A stretch of DNA of 9,422 nt from Halomonas sp. (GTDB taxonomy: Bacteria > Pseudomonadota > Gammaproteobacteria > Pseudomonadales > Halomonadaceae). The position numbers were made by a program, and so were the translations under genes. Position 1 is the first letter of the stretch. Every line of letters starts with the position of its first letter. The notes beneath the pieces are model-generated. The model was given only the letters and a program-made list of their open reading frames with translations. It ran no database searches and had not been told where the DNA came from. The DNA lies in the NCBI GenBank assembly GCA_007129225.1, contig SKVX01000137.1, positions 1 through 9,422 of the forward strand, in the 5' to 3' direction. This document shows, piece by piece, positions 1-5,684 of the stretch.

Positions 1-102
1 CGCGACTGGCGCCGTCAGGCGCCTTGGCGGAGGCTGCCGGCCTTTGGCCACACCGCCGGGAGTCCTTCGGCCTCCAGTCGCGAGCTGAAGCTGCTCCTAC
101 AG
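1..102. repeat. REP/BIME-like repeat unit, copy 1 (starts at window edge)
   Basis: First copy of a 102-bp sequence repeated at 142-243 with a single difference (C at 16, T at 157). The unit is bounded by inverted ends, CGCGACTGG at 1-9 and CCAGTCGCGA at 74-83. It contains a hairpin GGCGCC-GTCA-GGCGCC (8-23) and a GGCC-TTT-GGCC motif. The right end, read on the minus strand as CTGTAGGAGCAGCTTCAGCT followed by CGCGA, resembles the REP elements scattered through Pseudomonas and Halomonas genomes. The copy may continue left of the window. No REP-associated transposase is in view. Confidence 0.75.
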
Positions 103-141
103 TGCGGTAGTTACCTACCTTGTTGGAGCGCTGGTTCCCAT

Positions 142-243
142 CGCGACTGGCGCCGTTAGGCGCCTTGGCGGAGGCTGCCGGCCTTTGGCCACACCGCCGG
201 GAGTCCTTCGGCCTCCAGTCGCGAGCTGAAGCTGCTCCTACAG
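142..243. repeat. REP/BIME-like repeat unit, copy 2
   Basis: Second copy of the 102-bp unit. With the preceding base it has 10-bp inverted ends, TCGCGACTGG at 141-150 and CCAGTCGCGA at 215-224. The hairpin GGCGCC-GTTA-GGCGCC is at 149-164. The flank at 121-141 (TGTTGGAGCGCTGGTTCCCA then T) together with the left end looks like a second REP facing the one at the right end, so 121-243 can be read as a BIME, meaning two REPs in inverted orientation around a spacer. It ends 38 bp past the liuA stop, so it would lie in the liuA 3' UTR or in a spacer to the next gene. Possible roles known for such elements are mRNA 3'-end stabilisation, transcription attenuation, or gyrase/IHF binding; none is shown here. 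Confidence 0.75.
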
Positions 244-281
244 CTGTTTTTTCCTGCGATGTCAGCTGTCAGCTACCACCA

Positions 282-1451
282 TTACTTCGATTCGTTGAAT
301 ATCTCGCGGCCGATCAACATCCGGCGGATCTCGCTGGTGCCAGCGCCGATCTCGTAGAGCTTGGCGTCGCGCAGCAGGCGTCCGGTGGGGTACTCGTTGA
401 TGTAGCCGTTGCCGCCGAGCAGCTGGATGGCATCCAGCGCTACCTGGGTGGCCTTCTCGGCGCAGTAGAGAATCACGCCGGCGGCGTCCTTGCGGGAGGT
501 CTGCCCGCGGTCGCAGCCGGCGGCCACGGCGTAGAGATAGGCGCGGCAGGCGTTCAGTGTGGTGTACATGTCGGCGATCTTGCCCTGTACGAGCTGGAAT
601 TCGCCGATGGCCTGGTCGAACTGCTTACGCTCGTGGATGTAAGGCACCACGATGTCCATGGCCGCCTGCATGATGCCGATGGGGCCGGCGGCGAGGACGG
701 TGCGCTCGTAGTCCAGGCCGCTCATCAGCACCTTGACGCCACGGTTGAGCTCGCCCAGCACGTTCTCGACGGGCACTTCGCAGTCCTGGAACACCAGTTC
801 GCAGGTGTTGGAGCCGCGCATGCCCAGCTTGTCGAGTTTCTGGGCGGTGGTGAAGCCAGGCATGCCCTTCTCGATGATGAAGGCGGTGATGCCCTTGGAG
901 CCGGCTTCCGGGTCGGTCTTAGCATAGACCACCAGCACGTCGGCGTCGGGGCCGTTGGTGATCCACATCTTGTTGCCGTTGAGGACGAAGTGGTCGCCCT
1001 CCTTGCGTGCGCGCAGCTTCATGGAGACCACGTCGGAGCCGGCGCCCGGCTCGGACATGGCCAGGGCACCGACATGCTCGCCGGTCATCAGCTTGGGCAG
1101 GTACTTGGCCTTCTGCTCGGCACTGGCATTGATCTTGAGCTGGTTGACGCAGAGGTTGGAGTGCGCGCCGTAGGAGAGACCCACCGAGGCGCTGGCCCGG
1201 GAGATCTCTTCCATGGCGATGCAGTGCGCCAGGTAGCCCATGCCGGTGCCGCCATCCTCTTCGGAGACGGTGATGCCCAGCAGCCCCATGTCGCCGAACT
1301 TCTGCCACAGGTCGTTGGGGAACTCGTTCTTCTCGTCGATCTCGGCCGCACGGGGGGCGATCTCGTCGCGGGCAAAGGCGTTGACCTGATCGCGCAGCAT
1401 GTTCAGTTCATCGTCGAGGCCGAAGTCGAGGGGCTGGTAGGGCGTGAGCAT
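282..1451 (-). CDS. liuA: Isovaleryl-CoA dehydrogenase (leucine catabolism)
   Basis: FAD-dependent acyl-CoA dehydrogenase of 389 residues, converting isovaleryl-CoA to 3-methylcrotonyl-CoA and passing electrons to ETF in the cytosol. Sequence evidence: the family substrate/FAD segment AMSEPGAGSD (131-140), WITNGPDAD (163-171), and SGLDYERTVL (244-253) with Glu249 at the place of the catalytic base specific to isovaleryl-CoA dehydrogenases. The C-terminal YEIGAGTSEI (366-375) has Gly where many other acyl-CoA dehydrogenases carry their catalytic Glu. SYGAHSNLCVNQ and GGNGYINEYPTGRLLRDAKL are close to what I recall of Pseudomonas LiuA, which is of similar length. I chose the ATG at 1451 because GGGAG lies 8 nt upstream; an ATG five codons earlier (1466) has no good ribosome site. 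The gene stands alone here: liuB, liuC and liuD, often adjacent, would have to lie left of the repeats. Confidence 0.95.
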   Translation of the reverse strand: MLTPYQPLDFGLDDELNMLRDQVNAFARDEIAPRAAEIDEKNEFPNDLWQKFGDMGLLGITVSEEDGGTGMGYLAHCIAMEEISRASASVGLSYGAHSNLCVNQLKINASAEQKAKYLPKLMTGEHVGALAMSEPGAGSDVVSMKLRARKEGDHFVLNGNKMWITNGPDADVLVVYAKTDPEAGSKGITAFIIEKGMPGFTTAQKLDKLGMRGSNTCELVFQDCEVPVENVLGELNRGVKVLMSGLDYERTVLAAGPIGIMQAAMDIVVPYIHERKQFDQAIGEFQLVQGKIADMYTTLNACRAYLYAVAAGCDRGQTSRKDAAGVILYCAEKATQVALDAIQLLGGNGYINEYPTGRLLRDAKLYEIGAGTSEIRRMLIGREIFNESK

Positions 1452-1544
1452 TGGCGGAACTCCCATTGTCTGTCACGTAGTGCGGCTGTCAGGTAGTGCT
1501 GGGCGAATGGGTACGGATTCGCCTCGCATCTTGGAATGGTTACA

Positions 1545-1573
1545 AGACTAGGCCAGGTTGACGTTAACGTAAA
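1545..1573 (-). promoter_or_regulatory. Candidate liuA promoter with LiuR-like operator
   Basis: Read on the minus strand, TTTACG (1573-1568) and TAGTCT (1550-1545) are separated by 17 nt and could be the -35 and -10 boxes of liuA, about 95 nt before its start codon. Overlapping the -35 box and spacer is the perfect palindrome ACGTTAACGT (1561-1570) within TTGACGTTAACGTAAAG (1558-1574). This resembles, from memory, the operator of LiuR, the MerR-family regulator of leucine and branched-chain amino acid catabolism in proteobacteria. Operator placement between the promoter boxes fits a MerR-type activator, although those usually have 19-bp spacers. The liuR gene is not in the window. Confidence 0.55.
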
Positions 1574-1636
1574 GTGCGGGTTCGGGTGCTGCGACGAATG
1601 TCGAAGAAGCGAGGTGCCGAGAAGCGCCATAGTGGG

Positions 1637-1691
1637 AAAAAGACCGGCAGAAATGTGGGTCCGGCGCCACCGACCTGGGGTCGATAGCGCC
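1637..1691 (-). terminator. Candidate terminator hairpin after the SbtA-like gene
   Basis: A 13-position stem (1663-1675 with 1679-1691) and a 3-nt loop lie 11 nt past the permease stop codon. In minus-strand RNA all 13 positions pair, two of them as G-U wobbles (UAU opposite GUG). In plus-strand RNA the same positions would be C-A mismatches, so the fold favours transcripts from the permease. A run of five U follows only about 21 nt later (1637-1641), preceded by a weak 4-bp GACC/GGTC stem, so it is not a textbook intrinsic terminator. It could also be a 3'-protective hairpin. Confidence 0.45.
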
Positions 1692-1702
1692 TGGTGCTTC
1701 GA

Positions 1703-2641
1703 TCAGCCCAGCCAGAGTGCCAGCTGGTGATAGATGGGAATACCCACGATCACGTTCAGCGGGAAGGTAAAGCCGAGTGCTGCCAGCATGGCCAGGCCGA
1801 TGTTGGCCTCGGGCACGGCGGTGCGCATGGCGGCCGGCGCTGCGATGTAGGAGGCGCTGGCGGCGAGCGCCGTCAGAATCAGCAGGGAGCCGCTGGGAAG
1901 GCCCAGGGCGAGGCCGACGGCCAGCCCGGCCATGGCCAGGATGAACGGTGCCACCAGGGCGAAAGTGAGCAGCCGCCAGTGGAACCAGGGAATGGGCCGC
2001 AGGGTTTCGGCTGCGGTCAGGCCCATCTGCAGCAGGAATAGCGCCAGCACCGCATGGAAGGCACCGGTAAAGAGCTCGGTGACGTTGGCCCCTTCCATGG
2101 GGCCGTACATGGCACCGATCACCGCACCGCCGGCCAGTAGGATCACCCCGCGGTTGGTCAAGGTCTCGTGCCAGATGCCTTGCATGGCTTCACTGGAATT
2201 CTTGCCAGAATGGCGGCGATAGAGGGCGATGGCCACCATGATCGCCGGCAGCTCCATCATCACCAGATAGAGTGTGACCTCGGCGCCGATGGGCATATTG
2301 CGCCCCTCGGCGAAGGCCAGCGCCACGGCGAAGGTGCCGGCACTGACCGAGCCGTAGTGGGCGGCGATGCTGGCGCTGTCGGCAGGCGAAAGCCGGACCA
2401 GGCGGCGCAGCACGGGCATCAATACGATGGGAATCAATGCCCCCAGCGCGGCGACCGCGAGAAGCTCCGGTAGCAGCGACCAGCGCAGGTTGCCGTAGAG
2501 CGCCATGCCACCCTTGAGGCCGATGGTCAGCATCAGCAGCAGGCTCAGTGTGTCGTAGGCTGCCTTGGGTATGTTCAGGTCGGACTTGACGATGCCGGCG
2601 AGCAGGCCGAGCAGAAAGAACATCACGACGATGTCTGGCAT
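1703..2641 (-). CDS. SbtA-family sodium-dependent bicarbonate permease
   Basis: Inner-membrane protein of 312 residues, almost entirely hydrophobic helices. It matches the SbtA (DUF897) family, known in cyanobacteria as Na+/HCO3- symporters for inorganic-carbon uptake. Diagnostic segments are HYGSVSAGTFAVALAF (95-110) and SASYIAAPAAMRTAVPEAN (262-280), followed by GFTFPLNVIVGIPIYHQ (290-306); these two repeats correspond to the family's conserved substrate/Na+ region. A short polar loop at 142-162 separates the halves and is shorter than the long cytosolic loop of cyanobacterial SbtA, in line with the shorter bacterial homologues. I chose the ATG at 2641 because it starts directly with a membrane helix and has a purine-rich AGAAGAGAGA upstream; an in-frame ATG at 2713 would add 24 hydrophilic residues and run over a dyad in the divergent spacer. 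It is divergent from a CbbR-like regulator, which supports inorganic carbon as the cue. Substrate is inferred from family only. Confidence 0.85.
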   Translation of the reverse strand: MPDIVVMFFLLGLLAGIVKSDLNIPKAAYDTLSLLLMLTIGLKGGMALYGNLRWSLLPELLAVAALGALIPIVLMPVLRRLVRLSPADSASIAAHYGSVSAGTFAVALAFAEGRNMPIGAEVTLYLVMMELPAIMVAIALYRRHSGKNSSEAMQGIWHETLTNRGVILLAGGAVIGAMYGPMEGANVTELFTGAFHAVLALFLLQMGLTAAETLRPIPWFHWRLLTFALVAPFILAMAGLAVGLALGLPSGSLLILTALAASASYIAAPAAMRTAVPEANIGLAMLAALGFTFPLNVIVGIPIYHQLALWLG

Positions 2642-2701
2642 GGGTCTCTCTTCTTCTGAATCGCAATGGCAGGGTAGTCGCGGATTGTGAGGAGTGCGTG
2701 A

Positions 2702-2752
2702 TATTGATTCCAATAGAATGTGCTGGTTTGTAGTATAGATAAAAATCTATAC
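2702..2752. promoter_or_regulatory. Two dyads in the divergent SbtA/LysR spacer (candidate operators)
   Basis: The 132-bp spacer between the permease and regulator starts carries a perfect 20-bp interrupted palindrome, GTATAGATAAAAATCTATAC (2733-2752; 8-bp arms, 4-bp centre), and a smaller one, TATTG-ATTC-CAATA (2702-2715), whose neighbour ATTC-CAATA-GAAT (2707-2719) is also symmetric. Their centres are 34 bp apart, about three helical turns. LysR-type regulators bind AT-rich interrupted dyads in such divergent spacers, so these are likely recognition and activation sites. I could not assign convincing -35/-10 boxes. Confidence 0.5.
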
Positions 2753-2773
2753 ATGGCCGCCATGGAGTCCGGC

Positions 2774-3748
2774 ATGAACGTACGTCACCTGACATTTCGC
2801 CTGCTGCAAGTTTACGTGGCCGTGGTTCGCAGCGGCTCGGTGAGCGAGGCGGCACGCCAGCTTCACCTGACCCAGCCGACCGTTTCCCAGCAGCTCAAGC
2901 GGCTGGGTGAGGCCGTGGGTGAGCCACTGTTGAGCGTTCGCCAGGGGCGCCTGGTTGCGACGGAAGCGGGGCGGGAACTCTACCGCGCCAGCCGCGAGGT
3001 GCTGGGCCGTTTCGACGACTTCGAGAATTACCTGACCGCACTGAGAGGTGGTGAGCGGGGCCGCTTCAGCATTGCCCTGGTCAACACGGCGCAGTACGTA
3101 ATGCCCCGGCTGCTGGGGCCGTACAGCCAGGTGTTTCCCGAGGTCGACGTGACATTGCATATCGGCAACCGCCGCCAGATGCTGACGCGCTTCGAGCGCC
3201 AGGATGACGACCTCTATGTCTTCAGTCATCCGCCGTCGCTGGCCCATGCTCTGGCCGGGCGCTTCCTGCGCAACCCGCTGGTGGTGATCGCGCCGCGGGG
3301 CCATGCGCTGGCCACCCGGGAGCGTGTTGCCATGAGCGAGCTGCTCAGGGAGCGTTTTCTACTGCGCGAGCCGGGCTCTGCCACGCGCATGCTGTTCGAG
3401 AGCTGGCTGCAGGAGCAGGGACTGTCGCTAGGGCCCACGCTGCAGATGGCCAGCAACGAGGCCATTCGAGTGGGCGTGGCGTCGGGTATGGGTCTCGCGG
3501 TGCTCTCGGAGCATGTGCTGCCGCCAGAACACTCCGACCTGGTGATCCTGCCGGTGGAGGGGCTGCCCATCGAAAGCCACTGGCAGTTCATAGTGCGCAG
3601 GGACCGGCGCCTCTCCCATGCGGCGCTGGGTTTTCTGCGCTTCGCCGAGGGGCACCTTCAGGAGTGCGTGGAGGCGCGCTTCCTGTGCAACGAGCTCGAT
3701 GGGCTGCTTGGGCGATTGGAAGTGGCAGGGGCGGCGTCTTCAGCGTGA
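2774..3748 (+). CDS. LysR-family regulator, CbbR-like
   Basis: DNA-binding transcription regulator of 324 residues. The N-terminal winged helix-turn-helix spans about residues 5-65, with the recognition core SGSVSEAARQLHLTQPTVSQ (20-39) and wing QGRLVATEAGR. The C-terminal effector domain begins near residue 96; its FSIALVNTAQYVMPRLLG (98-115), IGNRRQMLTRFE (130-141), DDLYVFSHPP (145-154), NPLVVIAPRGHAL (167-179), FLLREPGSATR (195-205) and SNEAIRVGVASGMGLAVLS (227-245) follow the pattern of CbbR, the regulator of Calvin-cycle genes and inorganic-carbon responses. Start at 2774 is supported by GGAG 6 nt upstream; in-frame ATGs at 2720, 2753 and 2762 would read through or crowd the 20-bp dyad. 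By position it probably controls the divergent SbtA-like gene and itself. No RuBisCO genes are in the window, so a pure carbon-uptake role is inferred. Confidence 0.88.
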   Translation: MNVRHLTFRLLQVYVAVVRSGSVSEAARQLHLTQPTVSQQLKRLGEAVGEPLLSVRQGRLVATEAGRELYRASREVLGRFDDFENYLTALRGGERGRFSIALVNTAQYVMPRLLGPYSQVFPEVDVTLHIGNRRQMLTRFERQDDDLYVFSHPPSLAHALAGRFLRNPLVVIAPRGHALATRERVAMSELLRERFLLREPGSATRMLFESWLQEQGLSLGPTLQMASNEAIRVGVASGMGLAVLSEHVLPPEHSDLVILPVEGLPIESHWQFIVRRDRRLSHAALGFLRFAEGHLQECVEARFLCNELDGLLGRLEVAGAASSA

Positions 3749-3876
3749 ACCAGACATCGGTATTCTCTCGTATGCAAGCGTGATAGCCTGCATTTTCAGC
3801 CTGCCTGGAAGCGAAAATAAAGCAGGGAGAGATGGCCGGCCACGGTCAATAGTCACTTACACATCGGTGTCCTGCC

Positions 3877-5025
3877 ATGGCCCATTTCTCTTCGACGATT
3901 TCCAGAATTGCAGCGGAAGAAGCCTACCAGGACAAGATCCTGCCCGGGGTATCACGGACCTTTGCCCTCACCATTCCCCAGCTCCCTGCCGAGCTGCGCA
4001 AGGTGGTGACCAATGCTTATCTGCTTTGCCGTATTGTGGATACCCTGGAGGATGAACCGTCGCTGTCTGCGTTTCAGAAGGTCACTTTGCATGAACGGTT
4101 TCTGTCAGTGCTAAGAGGGGAGGAGAAGGCTCAGCGTTTCGCCAAGCAGGTCACGCCGCTACTCTCGGAAGCCACTTCACCGAATGAGCGAGAGTTGATG
4201 GCCAACACGCCATCGATCGTGGCCTGTACCCGCACTCTCACCGCGTCACAGCAGCAGGTGCTGATCAAATGTGTGCGCATCATGTGTCGGGGAATGGGTT
4301 GCTATCAGGGTCGTGCGAGCCTGGAGGGCTTGCAAGATCTGGCCGAAGTGGACCGCTATTGCTATCACGTAGCAGGCGTCGTCGGTGAAATGCTCACCGA
4401 GCTATTCTGCCAGCATTCAGCCGAAATACACGAGAAACGTCCCGAGTTACTGGCCCTGGCGCCTTCGTTTGGAGAAGGTCTGCAGCTTACCAATATTCTC
4501 AAGGACCTTTGGGACGATCGGCAGCATGGCGTCTGTTGGCTGCCGCGCAAGGAGTTTCGGGAGTTTGGTGTGGAATTGGCTAGCATGGCTCCGGGACGCG
4601 GTGACCAGGCATTCACAGCGGCACTGCGCTACATGATCGGTATTGCGCATGCCCATTTGCATAACGCCTTTCGCTACACCCTGATGATTCCATCGACGGA
4701 ATCGGGTATCAAGCGCTTCTGCTTATGGGCAATCGGCCTTGCCGTGTTCACACTCAGGCGGATAGATGCTCGGCCGACTTATCGCAGCGGCCGGCAGGTC
4801 AAGGTGTCACGTCGCATTGTTAAAGCCACCTTTGTCAGTACTAGTCTGACGGCACGCCATGACTGGATGCTCAAGCTGCTGTTCACCGGTGTGACCACAG
4901 GCTTGCCGCTCAGGCCTTTTCCGGGACCGGACCCTGAACTGAGTGCCTGGGCTTCCGAGTCGTATATTGGTGGCGATTTTCCGACGGCAAGTGGTGGTCG
5001 ACTACAGCCCAAGGGCGATCAGTAG
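3877..5025 (+). CDS. Squalene/phytoene synthase family enzyme, ERG9-like
   Basis: Head-to-head prenyl transferase of 382 residues in the all-helical trans-isoprenyl diphosphate synthase fold. Two Mg-diphosphate motifs are present: DTLED (55-59) and DLWDD (210-214). Other family marks are LPGVSRTFAL (22-31), RIMCRGMG (134-141), DRYCYHVAGVVG (159-170) and LQLTNILKD (202-210). The pattern of DTLED, R-M-G-x-G-like segment, YCYHVAG and the C-terminal helices around 265-295 and 308-322 is closer to eukaryotic-type squalene synthase (ERG9) than to bacterial CrtB or the HpnC/HpnD pair, so squalene from two farnesyl diphosphates is the likelier product; phytoene or dehydrosqualene cannot be excluded. 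There is no obvious C-terminal membrane anchor. No clear ribosome site precedes this ATG, but upstream in-frame codons do not look like the family. It is followed 74 bp later by idi, probably in one operon. GC is visibly lower than in flanking genes. Confidence 0.85.
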   Translation: MAHFSSTISRIAAEEAYQDKILPGVSRTFALTIPQLPAELRKVVTNAYLLCRIVDTLEDEPSLSAFQKVTLHERFLSVLRGEEKAQRFAKQVTPLLSEATSPNERELMANTPSIVACTRTLTASQQQVLIKCVRIMCRGMGCYQGRASLEGLQDLAEVDRYCYHVAGVVGEMLTELFCQHSAEIHEKRPELLALAPSFGEGLQLTNILKDLWDDRQHGVCWLPRKEFREFGVELASMAPGRGDQAFTAALRYMIGIAHAHLHNAFRYTLMIPSTESGIKRFCLWAIGLAVFTLRRIDARPTYRSGRQVKVSRRIVKATFVSTSLTARHDWMLKLLFTGVTTGLPLRPFPGPDPELSAWASESYIGGDFPTASGGRLQPKGDQ

Positions 5026-5086
5026 GCAGATGTCCTGTCCAGGGTGGTCGTCATTCAAGATCCCCGTTGTTCAGGAGGAAGGCTAA

Positions 5087-5107
5087 ATGGAGGTGACGAT
5101 TGATTAA
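5087..5107 (+). other. Six-codon leader ORF overlapping the idi start
   Basis: ATG GAG GTG ACG ATT GAT TAA encodes MEVTID and is preceded by GGAGG (5074-5078) at 8 nt spacing, a good ribosome site. It lies in a different frame from idi and its stop ends 5 nt beyond the first base-triplet of the idi TTG start. The GGAGG used by idi lies inside this ORF, so ribosomes translating it would pass over, and terminate at, the idi start. Either it couples or tunes idi translation, or it is chance. Confidence 0.35.
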
Positions 5108-5684
5108 CACAGGCGAAAGCGAGCGTGACGAGGCCGTTTCTTTCGATGATGAGGAGTTGATCCTGGTCGATGACCAGGATAGGGAACGGGGTCACTTGAG
5201 CAAAGTGAAGTGTCACGAAGGCGATGGTGTGCTGCATCGTGCCTTCTCGCTGTTTGTGTTCAATCATGAGGGCGAGCTTCTTCTTCAACAGCGTGCCGCA
5301 GGCAAGCGCTTGTGGCCGCTGTTCTGGTCCAACAGCTGTTGCAGTCATCCACGCCGAGGCGAGCGCATGGAAGAGGCGGTTCACCGGCGACTATGGCAAG
5401 AGATCGGCATCGAGGCAGAGCTCGATTACCTCTATAAGTTCCGCTATCAGGCTCGATACGATGCAGGCGGAGCCGAGCACGAGTTATGTTGGGTCTATCT
5501 GGGGGTCAGTGACCAGGAGCCACGCCCCAACCGCCAGGAAATCGCCGACTGGTGCTGGGCATCCCCCGCTAGGCTTGATGCCGAGCTGGTCTCGCGTGCG
5601 GAACGCTACACGCCCTGGTTCAAGATGGAGTGGAAGCGATTACGGGGTGAATTTGCGGATGAGATGAAGCGATATAGCCGATAA
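5100..5684 (+). CDS. idi: Isopentenyl-diphosphate delta-isomerase, type I
   Basis: Nudix-fold cytosolic enzyme of 194 residues that interconverts IPP and DMAPP using Mg/Mn and no flavin. All expected active-site residues are visible by alignment from memory with E. coli Idi: metal ligands His39, His46, His83, Glu126 and Glu128; catalytic Cys81 in NSCCSHP (78-84; C67 in E. coli); Glu128 in EHELC (126-130; E116); and Trp173 in TPWF (W161). A degenerate Nudix helix follows (RRGERMEEAVHRRLWQEIGI, 85-104). Start is the TTG at 5100, with GGAGG 6 nt upstream (5089-5093); no in-frame ATG lies before the conserved domain, and the nearby ATG at 5087 is out of frame and stops after six codons. It follows the squalene synthase-like gene on the same strand. 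Its last 45 bp overlap the convergent tupA gene. Confidence 0.92.
   Translation: MINTGESERDEAVSFDDEELILVDDQDRERGHLSKVKCHEGDGVLHRAFSLFVFNHEGELLLQQRAAGKRLWPLFWSNSCCSHPRRGERMEEAVHRRLWQEIGIEAELDYLYKFRYQARYDAGGAEHELCWVYLGVSDQEPRPNRQEIADWCWASPARLDAELVSRAERYTPWFKMEWKRLRGEFADEMKRYSR

Noticed and set aside
244..252. T-run after the REP copy as a plus-strand intrinsic terminator
   Set aside because: The nearby REP stem in that orientation is only about 4 bp and is not adjacent to the T-run; no plus-strand gene is seen that would use it.
120..1496. Long plus-strand open frame of 458 codons opposite liuA
   Set aside because: It is antisense to a clearly recognised isovaleryl-CoA dehydrogenase, and its Gly/Ala/His/Val-rich translation has no recognisable motif. 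Long antisense frames are expected in high-GC codon-biased genes, and it runs through the repeats.
1403..1630. Minus-strand 75-codon frame upstream of liuA
   Set aside because: It overlaps the liuA start and the candidate LiuR operator, and has no ribosome site or recognisable motif.
3788..3824. Possible promoter or hairpin before the squalene synthase-like gene (ATTTTC/GAAAAT arms, GCCTGC direct repeats)
   Set aside because: The arms are only 6 bp with a 15-nt unpaired loop, and the best -35/-10 candidates are spaced too closely; too weak to call.
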